The position numbers and the translations under genes are program-made. A stretch of DNA of 64,000 bases from Branchiostoma floridae (Eukaryota > Chordata > Leptocardii > Amphioxiformes > Branchiostomatidae). The notes under the pieces are model-generated. The model made no database searches. It saw only the letters and a list, made by a program, of their open reading frames with translations, and was not told where the DNA came from. The first letter of the stretch is position 1. Each line of letters starts with the position of its first letter. Shown here one piece after another: positions 1 through 9,669 of the stretch. The DNA lies in assembly GCF_000003815.2 (NCBI RefSeq), contig NC_049979.1, positions 2,284,385-2,348,384 on the forward strand, given 5' to 3'.

Positions 1-321
1 ATAGACACATAACATGCCAGAGGAGTTAGCTGCCAGAGGACTATGGTTTGTGTCTGGCTATTTTTGTCCAATTCCTATTATTTCCCAGCGACCTGTGGAG
101 CCTGGTAGAAGCAAAGACTTCCATACGGACCTCATACGGACTTGAATATATACACACGTGTAAACCCACCTTAACATGATGGATACAATACAGTCATTGG
201 TATCGGTATTACTACTGTAACAGTATTTAGAGTCATCAGTCAACGTGCTTACACACGGCAGGGCTATACCGCCCCTAACGGGGTGACATACCCTTTCGCT
301 GAATAATTACAAGACGGGGAT
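1..321. other. No recognisable feature
   Basis: I see no gene, RNA or clear repeat here. Short open frames on the minus strand have no recognisable protein similarity or splice context. Confidence 0.5.
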
Positions 322-655
322 TAGGGCTGGGTAAACCGGTTTTTCTTAATGGACGGGTCCAGAAAAAACCGGACCTGAAAAAAATCGGTGGACCGGATGT
401 TGGACCTATTGGAAAATGAACATATTGTATGAACACATATTCACACGTTTGGGGGCTTACCGGTCGGGGGAAATAACAAGCTCGAAGTAGGGTAGAGTCT
501 ATAGTCATTTCTACCAAGTTTTACTGTCAATCGTACAAAGGCAGTTAGCTTTGTAGGATTTCAAAACGCCAGTGGGAGTCAAACATGTCACAAAACAGGA
601 TTTTTTTAAACGAAATGGACCTTGTTTTGAGTATCGTCCATTCACAAGTCCTCAC
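322..655. mobile_element. hAT-like MITE, right end lost
   Basis: The stretch begins TAGGGCTGGGTAAACCGG and closely follows the complete copy at 40914-41345: an early block with 'ggaccggatgttggacct', then a block reading 'taccaagttttac' and 'cagttagc'. The closing inverted terminus of the complete copy is absent, so this copy is truncated at its right side. The family shows hAT-type features (8-bp target duplication) in the complete copy. Non-coding. Confidence 0.7.
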
Positions 656-689
656 GTACTGAATCAGGTCCGTGTGGCTGATACAAGAG

Positions 690-955
690 ATTCGCCAGGC
701 CTCCGTTCGGGTGATTTGAAGTGAAGCACCAATTCCAGACAGAACGATTTGCTCCATCGCACACCGCACCATCGCATGTGTGGTGGGTTCATTAACGTGC
801 TTGGGGTGTGGCTCTCCCCAAACACGGACCTCCATCCACCTGAGTAAAGTGAGGAAAGCCGTGTAAAGTGCCTTTCCTAAAGGCACAAGATCGGTGACAC
901 TGCAGGATTGGTCCTGAGCCAAACACGCTGCCACTGCGCCACGAGATCTCACAAT
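690..955 (-). mobile_element. tRNA-derived SINE
   Basis: Read on the minus strand, the head contains a good RNA polymerase III A box (TGGCGCAGTGG, 931-941) followed by tRNA-like sequence with a degenerate B box. It then has the 'aggaaaggcac' block and a central domain with 'agagccacacc', 'acgttaatgaaccc' and 'accacac'. The same central domain recurs at 54507-54575 and 50585-50655, which argues for a dispersed SINE family. The open frame over this stretch is not a gene. Confidence 0.65.
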
Positions 956-1106
956 CTCAGTACTTAGAGTACCATTCTTTAGACTACGGAACAGCTATTA
1001 CAGTTACTGTAGCAGTATATGTGAATGTACTATAATTATATATAATACTGGGGGACTGAGTTTTCAATTGTAATAGCCATACTGTTGAATGTCATGCAAA
1101 TTGTTT

Positions 1107-1112
1107 TTTATT
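1107..1112 (-). terminator. Candidate polyadenylation signal of the LRR gene
   Basis: AATAAA on the minus strand, about 340 bases past the stop codon of the LRR receptor and beyond its decayed fourth tail repeat. It is the first canonical hexamer I noticed downstream of that stop. Assignment is by position only. Confidence 0.4.
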
Positions 1113-1239
1113 ATCATAGGAATTTGAAATAAATTCACATTAATGTGTAAAGGAAGGATGCTTAATCCCCAGAATGCTATTTAAGAAAGTTATTATCATA
1201 GATGTGCAGGTTGTCATTAGTCTCTGCTGACTGCTCAGA

Positions 1240-1972
1240 ATGGGCATCAGTGCATTTGCCATGTGGGGGAGTGGGGATTGGGGGGGGGCGGTGTAGTATC
1301 TTTAGTGGGCATGTTTTTGATGGACGTTCCAATGATCTTTTTCTTAGCAAATTTCCTTTGACCTGCACCTTCTGGTTTAAGGTTCTTTTCTAAGGTCAGT
1401 ATACATCTTCATACAGGTGAGGCTGCGAACCCGATGGCATGGTCACATCGCCTTTACGAGGTGGGGACAGAGGGGGAGGGGGGCTCATCTTTAACAGTTA
1501 TGTTTTTATTCTCCGTAACAATGGCCTTGTTCTTAGCAAATTTCCTTATACATTTACCTTTCGGTTTGGGACTCTTTGGTGGTGCGTCCACCTCTTCATA
1601 CAGGTGAGGCTGTAAGACTGCTAGCAGAGCATCATCAAATCTACGGGATGGGGGAAGAGGGGGAGGATCTTCTTCAGGGGGATTGTTTTTACTGGTCTTT
1701 CCAAGGGCTTCGTTCTCGGCATGCGGACCAATACCTGCATCTTTGGGTTTTGGGCTCTTTAGTGGCGAATCAACGTCTTCGTATACGTAAGGCTCTGAGA
1801 CAGCGAGCAAGTTGTCACCACCTTCACGAGGTGGAGGAGGTGGAGGGGACTCATCTTTCGGAGATTCGATTTGATTTGGAGACACTGGAGTATTTTCTTC
1901 AACAGGTTTCCTTGGACCTGCACCTTCGCTTTTTTGGTTGTCTGGTGGTGATCCCACACCTGTGTACAGGCG
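1240..1972 (-). repeat. 183-bp (61-codon) tandem repeat in LRR receptor tail and 3' UTR
   Basis: Four units run head to tail on the minus strand: A 1972-1790, B 1789-1607, C 1606-1424, D about 1423-1240. Units A and B are exactly 61 codons. Each starts with a tyrosine motif (RLYTGV, YVYEDV, HLYEEV, HLYEDVY) followed by a Lys/Ser/Pro block (KSPKPK in B and C) and then a proline run. Unit C goes out of frame in the C-rich stretch near 1475-1489 and hits TAA at 1454. Unit D lies after the stop and is recognisable only as DNA. Confidence 0.8.
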
Positions 1973-3829
1973 ATTTGGCTGTGAAAGAGGCACACTTTGG
2001 TTATACGCTAGGTTGTTAGCAACAAATGATGGAGTGGTAGTCTCAGACTGGGCCTGTTCATTCTGATCGTGACATTTTTTAATTGCACCAGCTGCGGTGT
2101 TTGTATAGGATTTAGTGACTGCCTGTGACTGGTTCTGCTCTGTCTGATCATGACCACTGGTAGATACTGGGACCTTTGGTGTTGGTTCCACAGCTGGGTA
2201 CATAGGATTTGGCTTCAATGCAGCTAACACTTCGTTATGTGATAGATTTCCAACCTTCAAAATGTTAGCCTGTGACTGGCCCTGCCCTGTCTTATCTTGA
2301 ACCTCTACAGTAGCTGTGGTGTTTGTGCCAGTTACGACAACGTTGGGATTCTGGCCTAACGGAGGATCCCCAGTCCTCCTCTTGCACCAGATCGTGAGGA
2401 CGATGACACCAATCAGGACAATGCCGACTCCTGTACCACAGATGGAGCCGATGAGAACAGGTAGGGGAAAACTGGGAGCAGATTCATGGGAAGTGTCGAA
2501 AGTGATTTCAAGGCGTACCGTTAGTGGTGCTGTTGTTATGTCTGCAGACTTTGTTGTTGAGTCAGGATTGTAACAGTTACTAACATTGTCAGATTGGTTA
2601 GCAAGGTCCTGCTTGATTGATGTATAGCCTACAGAATATGCTGTTTGGTCTGGATTGCTTTTTGTGTTCCCAAATGAAGAAGATGTTGACACTTGAGATG
2701 AAGCAAATGGGGTATGAGTACCATTAGCTGTGGGGCCTGCAAGGTGTGCTATCGGGCTAGTATCGCTTTCTGGGCCGCCAAATGATGAAGATGTTGACAC
2801 TGCAGACGGGGCAGGAAGATCAACAGGTGGGGTTGCCCTCGTCTGTTCACAGATCAGGTCTTCAGGATTAATATCTTTAAGCTTTTGCCCGCGGAAGTTG
2901 TCAGGTTGGGCACAAGTTATCTGGGTTTCGAACAAATCATATCCATTCATTTTTAGCCTAAAAGGAACCATCGCACAGTCGCACTTCCATGGGTTGTTGT
3001 CAAGTTGTAACTCAGATCTGATGGCTGATAGCATGGCATGAACAAACGGGGGAAGGAAGGTTAACTGATTTCCCTGCAGGAACAAAAAGGTGAGCTTAAG
3101 ATTAGTGAACATACCGGGTTGGATAGAAGTTATGTGATAGAAGTTATTTGGTACATTAGAGAATGCACCAGTCTGGATAGAGTCAATCTGGTTTTCCTGC
3201 AGGTACAAATGTTTGAGCTCGGGTACGTCAGTGAATATATTTTGCAGGATAGAGGTTATCTGGTTGGAGGCCAAGTCCAAAGTAGAGAGTTTAGGTAGAT
3301 CATAGAACACACCGGACCGGATGTCATTTATATAGTTCTTGTTTAAAAGCAGGTCTTGTAACTCAGGTAGATTTGAGAATGCTCCTGGTTGGATGTGATA
3401 TATCTGGTTGTTAGACAAAGACAACCATCGGAGCTGGGTGTTTGAGAAAGCACCAATTTGTAGGTCTTTTATGTTGTTTGAAGGAAGGTCCAGATGCCTC
3501 AGCAAAATGTGATTTGAAAAGGTCCCAGGCTCAATATGGTTTATCTGATTACTTTGCAAATACAAGTAAGTGATGGATTTCGGGAGGTTCTGCGGGAAGC
3601 TGGCGATCTGATTGTTTGCCAAGTATAAGACGGAAATGTCAATTGGTAGGTCTTTGGGGATGGTAGTGAAGCCCAGACCGTCGCAGTTGCAGCAAGGGCT
3701 ATGAAGCGTCAGGCCATTAGGTGTAATGCAGGGTGAGGATGTTGAACAGCTGCATCCAGCTTCTGGTACTTCGGGCTCCTTCAGGATGATGAGAAGGAAA
3801 ATCAGCATGTGTCTCAGCCTCTTCCCCAT
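1454..3829 (-). CDS. LRR type I transmembrane receptor with Tyr/Pro-rich cytoplasmic tail
   Basis: 791 residues in one coding exon. In order: signal peptide (about 1-25), Cys-rich N-terminal LRR cap (Cys 26, 28, 34, 46, 47, 49), roughly nine to ten LRRs (about 62-275, with LxxLxLxxNxI cores, one visibly shortened), C-terminal LRR cap (about 276-325, NPWKCDC start), Ser/Thr-rich stalk with a duplicated VSTSSSFG, one transmembrane helix (about 456-480) followed by CKRR, and a tail of about 310 residues. The tail holds YEDV, YEEV and YTGV tyrosine motifs and PPPPPP runs, which could suit SH2 and SH3 partners (inference). Family knowledge places it at the cell surface as a recognition or adhesion receptor; ligand unknown. 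The start is chosen because a signal peptide follows directly and a pyrimidine tract plus CAG lies just upstream. The C-terminus is odd: the third 61-codon tail repeat is frameshifted in a C run, so the natural end may be longer. Confidence 0.85.
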   Translation of the reverse strand: MGKRLRHMLIFLLIILKEPEVPEAGCSCSTSSPCITPNGLTLHSPCCNCDGLGFTTIPKDLPIDISVLYLANNQIASFPQNLPKSITYLYLQSNQINHIEPGTFSNHILLRHLDLPSNNIKDLQIGAFSNTQLRWLSLSNNQIYHIQPGAFSNLPELQDLLLNKNYINDIRSGVFYDLPKLSTLDLASNQITSILQNIFTDVPELKHLYLQENQIDSIQTGAFSNVPNNFYHITSIQPGMFTNLKLTFLFLQGNQLTFLPPFVHAMLSAIRSELQLDNNPWKCDCAMVPFRLKMNGYDLFETQITCAQPDNFRGQKLKDINPEDLICEQTRATPPVDLPAPSAVSTSSSFGGPESDTSPIAHLAGPTANGTHTPFASSQVSTSSSFGNTKSNPDQTAYSVGYTSIKQDLANQSDNVSNCYNPDSTTKSADITTAPLTVRLEITFDTSHESAPSFPLPVLIGSICGTGVGIVLIGVIVLTIWCKRRTGDPPLGQNPNVVVTGTNTTATVEVQDKTGQGQSQANILKVGNLSHNEVLAALKPNPMYPAVEPTPKVPVSTSGHDQTEQNQSQAVTKSYTNTAAGAIKKCHDQNEQAQSETTTPSFVANNLAYNQSVPLSQPNRLYTGVGSPPDNQKSEGAGPRKPVEENTPVSPNQIESPKDESPPPPPPREGGDNLLAVSEPYVYEDVDSPLKSPKPKDAGIGPHAENEALGKTSKNNPPEEDPPPLPPSRRFDDALLAVLQPHLYEEVDAPPKSPKPKGKCIRKFAKNKAIVTENKNITVKDEPPSPSVPTS

Positions 3830-3855
3830 TCTGGCACCTGAAGAGAACAGGAAGA
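3830..3855 (-). promoter_or_regulatory. Probable 3' splice site before the LRR start codon
   Basis: On the minus strand a pyrimidine tract ending 'gttctcttcag' is followed by GTGCCAGA and then the ATG. This fits an intron in the 5' UTR whose acceptor sits eight bases before the start codon. The upstream non-coding exon was not located. Confidence 0.6.
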
Positions 3856-4265
3856 AGATTTAAATCCACACAACCAAAAAGTTGTAACATGACATGCAGA
3901 TGTCCAGGTCAGGGTCATTGGAACTTCCACAACATAAAAAAACTAGAGTTCGGCGACCTCATACGTCCATGAAATATTTAGAGCTTTTGTAAATTTTATG
4001 CAAATGCCTTAACCATTTACATAATTTATGCATGGTGATGTTCATCATTGACTGTCACAAGTATAAAGTTCCTATCATCAGTCATTAAGCGGATTTGCTA
4101 TTTTTGTATATGTTATGCAAACCAGTTCGTCATTTGCATATTTGGTATCTGCTTATGTTTCACCTATAAAAACTTACATGTGTTGCATTTACTGAAGTTC
4201 ATTTATTGAAAACAATAGAATAGATTTCCTCATTGATTATGCAAATAAAGTCCTCATTCGCATAA
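3856..4265. other. AT-rich sequence, nothing recognised
   Basis: AT-rich DNA with several 'atgcaaat'-like phrases. It is presumably intron or 5' flank of the LRR gene. No coding or RNA feature was seen. Confidence 0.5.
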
Positions 4266-4269
4266 AATG

Positions 4270-4975
4270 TATATCATTATGAACATCTTTGCCTAAGCCA
4301 CCTGCAATTTTGGCAATCCGTCATTCCTTTCTATAGTTATCCTCTTTGGAGTGTCTTAACAAAAAACGCCCCTGCAGTTCCAAAATTAAATGTAAGGGGG
4401 CTGAAACTTGCCCCACTTTGTCACGACGTTGAAAGTTATCTACCACCCACATCATGTCCGGTACAACAGATACATTGAAATAACGGCTATGATAGAATAT
4501 TCTCATTAATCATGCAAATGTAATCTAATTTTGCATAATTAGTATTTCATCTTGTACAACATTATCTAAGGTACCTACATACCAAAAATCATGAAAATCC
4601 GTTGTTCCTTTCTTGTTGTCCACTTCTGAAGTTTTTGACAAAAATGCCCCTGCTATCCCAAAACTAGCAGCTAGGGGGCCCAAATTTATGTCACTTATTT
4701 CTGAGCACAAGTGCTACCTAACACCCAAAAATCGGGACCATACCTTGTTCAGAACACGAGATAGCAAAATCGGAAGTTGCGCTGCAGTACCAAGAAAAGC
4801 CGCTAGGGGGCCAAAAATCTAATCATTTCTAACTTTCATCACACCCGACCAACACACCAAGTATGAAACCAATCCATCCAGCCGTTCTTGAGTTATCCTG
4901 TTCACAGACAGACAGACAGACAAACGCTAGTGAAAATATAACCTCCATGACATTTCATGGAGGTAAAAATGCATC
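4270..4975. repeat. Dispersed repeat, two internal copies, with (ACAG)n and terminal hairpin
   Basis: Two related blocks of about 250 bases follow each other (about 4290-4440 and 4560-4700), sharing 'gcccctgc', 'gttatcctc'-type phrases and an 'agggggc' motif. The element ends with an (ACAG)n run at 4908-4922 and the hairpin ACCTCCATGA/TCATGGAGGT at about 4940-4965. A related copy lies at 39050-39410. Non-coding; class not assigned. Confidence 0.6.
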
Positions 4976-5170
4976 GACGTCAAGCCTCCAGTTTTAAGAT
5001 CCCTCTGAGCCGTACTGAGAGACGCCGGTAATCGTTCACTCCCCAGCTATCATAAATGTTGCATATTTATTGTCTAAACTTGTGATTTTATGTAAAATTG
5101 TTAGACGGTATTACAATATGTTTTAAGGTGTTTGCAATAAGTTTTAAACAATGTCAATTTTGAACAAAGT

Positions 5171-5259
5171 CTCCTTCGTTTCACAACCTTTTTTTAATTC
5201 TTCTGTAGACGTTTCGGCGACTATCTGTCACCTTCATCAGTACAAAATGAAATAATTTG
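5171..5259 (-). mobile_element. Penelope-like fragment with hammerhead-like core
   Basis: On the minus strand CTGATGA (5240-5234) is followed by a 6-bp stem GGTGAC/GTCGCC with an AGATA loop and then GAAAC (5215-5211). This is the core order of a hammerhead ribozyme. An extra A sits between CTGATGA and the stem, and I could not draw stems I and III convincingly. It abuts the assembly gap, and an inverted copy resumes on the far side. Confidence 0.5.
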
Positions 5260-5696
5260 NNNNNNNNNNNNNNNNNNNNNNNNNNNNNNNNNNNNNNNNN
5301 NNNNNNNNNNNNNNNNNNNNNNNNNNNNNNNNNNNNNNNNNNNNNNNNNNNNNNNNNNNNNNNNNNNNNNNNNNNNNNNNNNNNNNNNNNNNNNNNNNNN
5401 NNNNNNNNNNNNNNNNNNNNNNNNNNNNNNNNNNNNNNNNNNNNNNNNNNNNNNNNNNNNNNNNNNNNNNNNNNNNNNNNNNNNNNNNNNNNNNNNNNNN
5501 NNNNNNNNNNNNNNNNNNNNNNNNNNNNNNNNNNNNNNNNNNNNNNNNNNNNNNNNNNNNNNNNNNNNNNNNNNNNNNNNNNNNNNNNNNNNNNNNNNNN
5601 NNNNNNNNNNNNNNNNNNNNNNNNNNNNNNNNNNNNNNNNNNNNNNNNNNNNNNNNNNNNNNNNNNNNNNNNNNNNNNNNNNNNNNNNNNNNNNNN
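5260..5696. other. Assembly gap (437 N)
   Basis: Run of N bases. It lies between inverted copies of one sequence (5171-5216 and 5697-5744), so an inverted repeat probably caused the assembly break. Confidence 0.95.
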
Positions 5697-5744
5697 CGAA
5701 ACGTCTACAGAAGAATTAAAAGAAGGTTGTGAAACGAAGAAGAC
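5697..5744 (+). mobile_element. Inverted partner of the 5171-5216 repeat
   Basis: Begins CGAAACGTCTACAGAAG and mirrors 5171-5216 with few differences. It is the continuation of a second, oppositely oriented element whose hammerhead-like part would lie inside the N run. Confidence 0.6.
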
Positions 5745-5759
5745 TTTGTTCGATTGATC

Positions 5760-6500
5760 TACCAACCTGATGAAACTATTTACGAATGTCAATTTTGATA
5801 ACGAAACTTCTAATGCTCTGCTGCAATGTGTACACGCGTACGCTATCACAATTCCGGCTGTTGTCTGCGAAATGATGAACTATGTTATTTTGTGACTCTT
5901 CCCCCTCACTCTGTGTTTTGCCCTCTATTGTTTGCATGTCAGTTTATCAAGTGACAAGAATTAAGATGTTATTGAATCATTAACTAAGAAAACTTGCCTA
6001 AAACATCTAAAGAACATTTTTGCATGAAACCACAGCAAAGATAGCCCATCGCAAGTGGAATTGTAACTCCGCACCTTTAATATGATGATATTAGTATGCA
6101 TGTAACTCTCAGGCTTACACGTCATCTAATCTTTAAACCATAAATGTCTTCACATGTAATAGTCTGGGGTGGCAACTCCTTAAGGTGTGTTTTGCCACTG
6201 CGTTTATTTTCGTGGTAGATTCAAGTAAAAAAAATAAGCAACATAAATGTAAATAGACAATAAGCTGCTCAACATCTGAATGTAAAGTAACAACAATAAC
6301 AAGTGACCGTAGGTAACACACTTTGTGACGTAATTATGGTCTGTCAGTTGTATTATTTTCAATAGTGTGTGACATTGTGTTTATCATATGTCAACAACCA
6401 TACTGTTACATTCCTCTGATAAACCAACAACCATTGGCCTGCGGCATTATATGTTGCCGTAATTTTACCATAGATTTGTAATAATTATGATATTCAAAGT
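5760..6500. other. No recognisable feature
   Basis: AT-rich sequence with short open frames only. No convincing gene, RNA or repeat was found. Confidence 0.5.
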
Positions 6501-6514
6501 AGAACAAAATTTGT

Positions 6515-7015
6515 CAGGAATACCAGGAACAGTTGGTTGGTCCACGATGTCAGCTGTTGCCATTACACCACACATAATTCGACGAACATCTGTCCAATCA
6601 CATCTGTAAGTTCCGCCACGTCAGTTACAACCGATGATATTGACAGTCCCAAACATCGAACACGATGAACAAAAAGAACGAAACGAAACCCAAATGATCC
6701 AAATTTAGAGAATATATCGGCGATTTGGGAAATAATTCGAGCGGACGACATGCACGACAAGTGACGTAAATATCCGATACAACTGAATCTATCCCAATAT
6801 ATAATATGCCGTGATATTGACAAATAACGAAGGACATGAGACATGAAAAATGTACATGACTGGGACATGACAATATTAATAAGCCGATAATATTGACAGT
6901 TCCAAACATACAAAACGTCATACTAAAATTGTAAGGGATGCCCAAAACAGTTGGTAAACGACATCAGCTGTTGTCGTTACATCACACATAATACGACATC
7001 TGTTCACATAACTCA
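6515..7015. repeat. Decayed direct duplication
   Basis: Two stretches repeat each other: about 6520-6660 and 6885-7010. They share 'aacagttggt', 'tcagctgttg', 'acacataat' with 'cgac', and 'atattgacag' with 'ccaaacat'. The offset is a little under 400 bases. The minus-strand open frames here are shadows. Confidence 0.5.
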
Positions 7016-7459
7016 CCATATCTGCTTGGAGATAAGCTGGTTATCAAAAGCCAAAACAACATTGCCTGTTCCACAATACAGAAAATATAGGAGGGATTTC
7101 TGAAATTATTACTCGATTATAACAACAGCTACGGCCCAAAGAAAGGAACGTGCATCATTTCACACCGGTGTACAGGCGACGTGCTAAACCACATACGAAT
7201 GCGGCAAACGGAACATACAGATATAGGTGCGAACGCTCACCGAAAAAAAAAACGTTCACAATACTTTGTCGACGGAGGTTAATTACCCTCCAGTCACAAA
7301 GTAACAATGTTAAGACATGTGGAAAAACATAAGTTGGTACACAGAAAATACTAGTTAGAGCCGCCTTAACATTAAGTAGGAAATGTTCCCACGTTATATT
7401 TGACAAGTATGTGTGGTAGTGCTGTTGCCCAGAGTGTAGTTTGAACACAATCTACTTAA

Positions 7460-7885
7460 CGCAGTGGTGTGAGGGTTGGAAGGCAGGACACCTTGCATGT
7501 GGTACATGTGATAATTGATCAGAGGGTTTGTCCATTCTGTCCAGAGCTCATTGATGATGAATATCACTTTATGGTTGTATGTCCCAAATATTCTGACATA
7601 CACAATTCTCTATACAGAAGGCTGTCATTTTATGAACAAGGACTTCTCTCAATGGACCTGAAGTGCAAATTCAAATACATCATGACATGTGACAATCCCT
7701 GCATGGCAGATATATATCAAAGAAGGTTTAGACATTAGAAATTCCTCAAATGATTGTAGAAACCTACAATGATTGTAAGAAACTTATCTCCTGTATTAGT
7801 TAGATATGCTTAAGTTAAGCTATGGAACTGTAGTTATGTAGATGCCATACTTTGTACCCCGTACAATTGTGTGTAATAAAGTTAT
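7460..7885 (+). mobile_element. LINE relic: C-terminal zinc-knuckle and 3' UTR
   Basis: A frame near 7469-7738 encodes 'RVCPFC', then 'EYHF' and 'VVCPKY'. This is the CxxC...H...C end typical of one non-LTR retrotransposon group. It runs into a 3' UTR with 'gccatactttgtacc', 'gtacaattgtg' and AATAAAG at about 7845-7882. The reverse-transcriptase core is missing, so it is a dead 5'-truncated copy. Related C-terminal relics lie at 27355-27740 (minus) and 51150-51480 (plus). Confidence 0.7.
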
Positions 7886-8061
7886 ACTTTGTGATAATTT
7901 CAGTCTGATTTGTACACAAGAAATTCCCATCACACTGGCATGAACTAAGTGTACTTTCAATTTGATCAAATTTCCTGCCAATGCTGAAGTCAGACCATAT
8001 GGCATAAAATACCAAAATCAAGCGAGCCATTTTTTAAAGTCTTAATAGCTACGAATCTGTA

Positions 8062-8130
8062 GCTGTGTGTGTGTTTGTGTGCGTGCGCGCGTGCGTGCGT
8101 GCGTTAGTGCGTGCGTGCGTGTGTGTGTGA
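8062..8130. repeat. (GT)n/(GC)n microsatellite
   Basis: Alternating purine-pyrimidine run of GTGT and GCGTGCGT blocks, imperfect, about 70 bases. It is a Z-DNA-prone composition. No gene nearby. Confidence 0.9.
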
Positions 8131-8954
8131 CCGAACTTACCTTGATAATGATGTAGTTAGGATTGAAACGCCTCTCTGAAATGGCTTTTACATGTAATGC
8201 TTAATCATGGCTATAACGGAACCCTCTCGTACGTGGGGCGTGGATGTATGATGTGATGTATGCTGCCTACGTACAGAGCACACTTACCTTTAAGGTTGGT
8301 CCAAACTTACCTTTCAGCCTTGTCAGAATACCATCAGATTCTACCTTCTGGCTAGGAAGTTATGAAGGCCTTTTCGTGCCCTTGCCTGCTGTTGTGCTAA
8401 CAGGATACGTGATGCAGTATACGTAGCTGATTCGCGATGCAGTGTGACAAACAAGTTTAGATTAGTCTTATTTATAGGGTGGTGCTGATTGTCTGAAGCT
8501 GGGCATTTGAATATTACCATTGATAGTGATAAATAATCATGCTTTCGTAAGATTGTTGATCTAAATTCCACAGACCCACATGGTCTTGTTGGGGGTGTGA
8601 ATTGTTCTACCAGACCATTTGCTTCCCAACATTTGATAATAGAAATATACACAAAGTGTGTATCTGTATTGAAAGTTCAAAGTATAAATGAATGCAACTA
8701 AATATTGGTTATAAAATACTCAGTGAAACATGTACCTATATGCTTGACATGAAGTTAGCAATGATTGTCTGGATCTGCCGGTTTGAATATTACCAGGTTG
8801 TTTACTCACAGTTGCCTTCTGCATATTTTGTTACCCTAGCCTATGAGATGAGAAACATAACTATACCAACTTTTTACACATATTAATCATTGTGAAATAC
8901 TAGTACGTGGGCAGGCTTTAGTTCTAAATAGAACCTTAGTATATACTAGTCATT

Positions 8955-9130
8955 GCCTTTGCCTAGAAGGTTATGTTTTCGGTAACATTCGTGTGTCTGT
9001 CCGTCTTTCTGTCCATCTGTGAGCACCATAACTCGAGAATTCCTGAATGGATTGTCTTAATACTCGGTATGTGGATGGGCCTCAAGAAGACCTCAAATAC
9101 TTAGAATTTGGCCTCCCAAGTGACTTGTTG
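8955..9130. repeat. Dispersed repeat, copy 1
   Basis: Contains 'gaaggttatgttttcggtaa', a GT/CT-rich stretch, 'ataactcgagaat' and 'ggattgt'. A related copy follows at 9488-9665. No reading frame. It belongs to the repeat type whose far end carries the (ACAG)n and hairpin seen at 4.9 kb (inference). Confidence 0.55.
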
Positions 9131-9487
9131 TAAGTTCAGGAAAATAACGTTAACTCGCTGTTGATTATCAGAGATTCATGGAACTTCAATCGGTGGTGCA
9201 AGAATTGAAGAGTTGAAATTGATTTTTTTCTCCTTTTTAAGTCATTAAAACGAGTAGCAGACTGATCCAAGAACTCACAGAAAGCGACTACATATCAAGT
9301 AGACCCTCGAACCTTAATGGTCCGAATCGCATCAAGCCCAGTTGGTACTCGAACTCTATTAACATTCTATAGTCTAACGTGAAAGCTTTATCCCATGTCT
9401 TGTATAAACACGATGGGGGCTGTCGTTAGTGTAAACACGCGGGCATTGTGGGTCATGGTGGTTTAGGTAGTCTGTAGATGTCTTTAC

Positions 9488-9665
9488 CTTTCGCCAATAT
9501 GCTAATGTTTTCGGTAGCGTTTGTGTGTGGGTATGTAAGTATGTTTGTACGTGTGTGTAGAAGACCTAAGCATAACTCGAGAATGCCTGCAAGGATTGTA
9601 TTGATGTCTAGTGTGTAGACCTTGTATTTTTGAGACCTTGAAATGATTCGATTTTGGTCCTTTGG
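9488..9665. repeat. Dispersed repeat, copy 2
   Basis: Shares 'atgttttcggtagcg', 'cataactcgagaatgcctg' and 'aaggattgta' with 8955-9130, in the same orientation about 530 bases downstream. Confidence 0.55.
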
Positions 9666-9669
9666 TCAG

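Noticed and set aside
545-952. 135-residue minus-strand ORF
   Set aside because: It overlaps the end of a hAT-like MITE and a tRNA-derived SINE and shows no protein domain.
2316-3041. Plus-strand ORFs inside the LRR gene
   Set aside because: Antisense shadows of the LRR coding exon.
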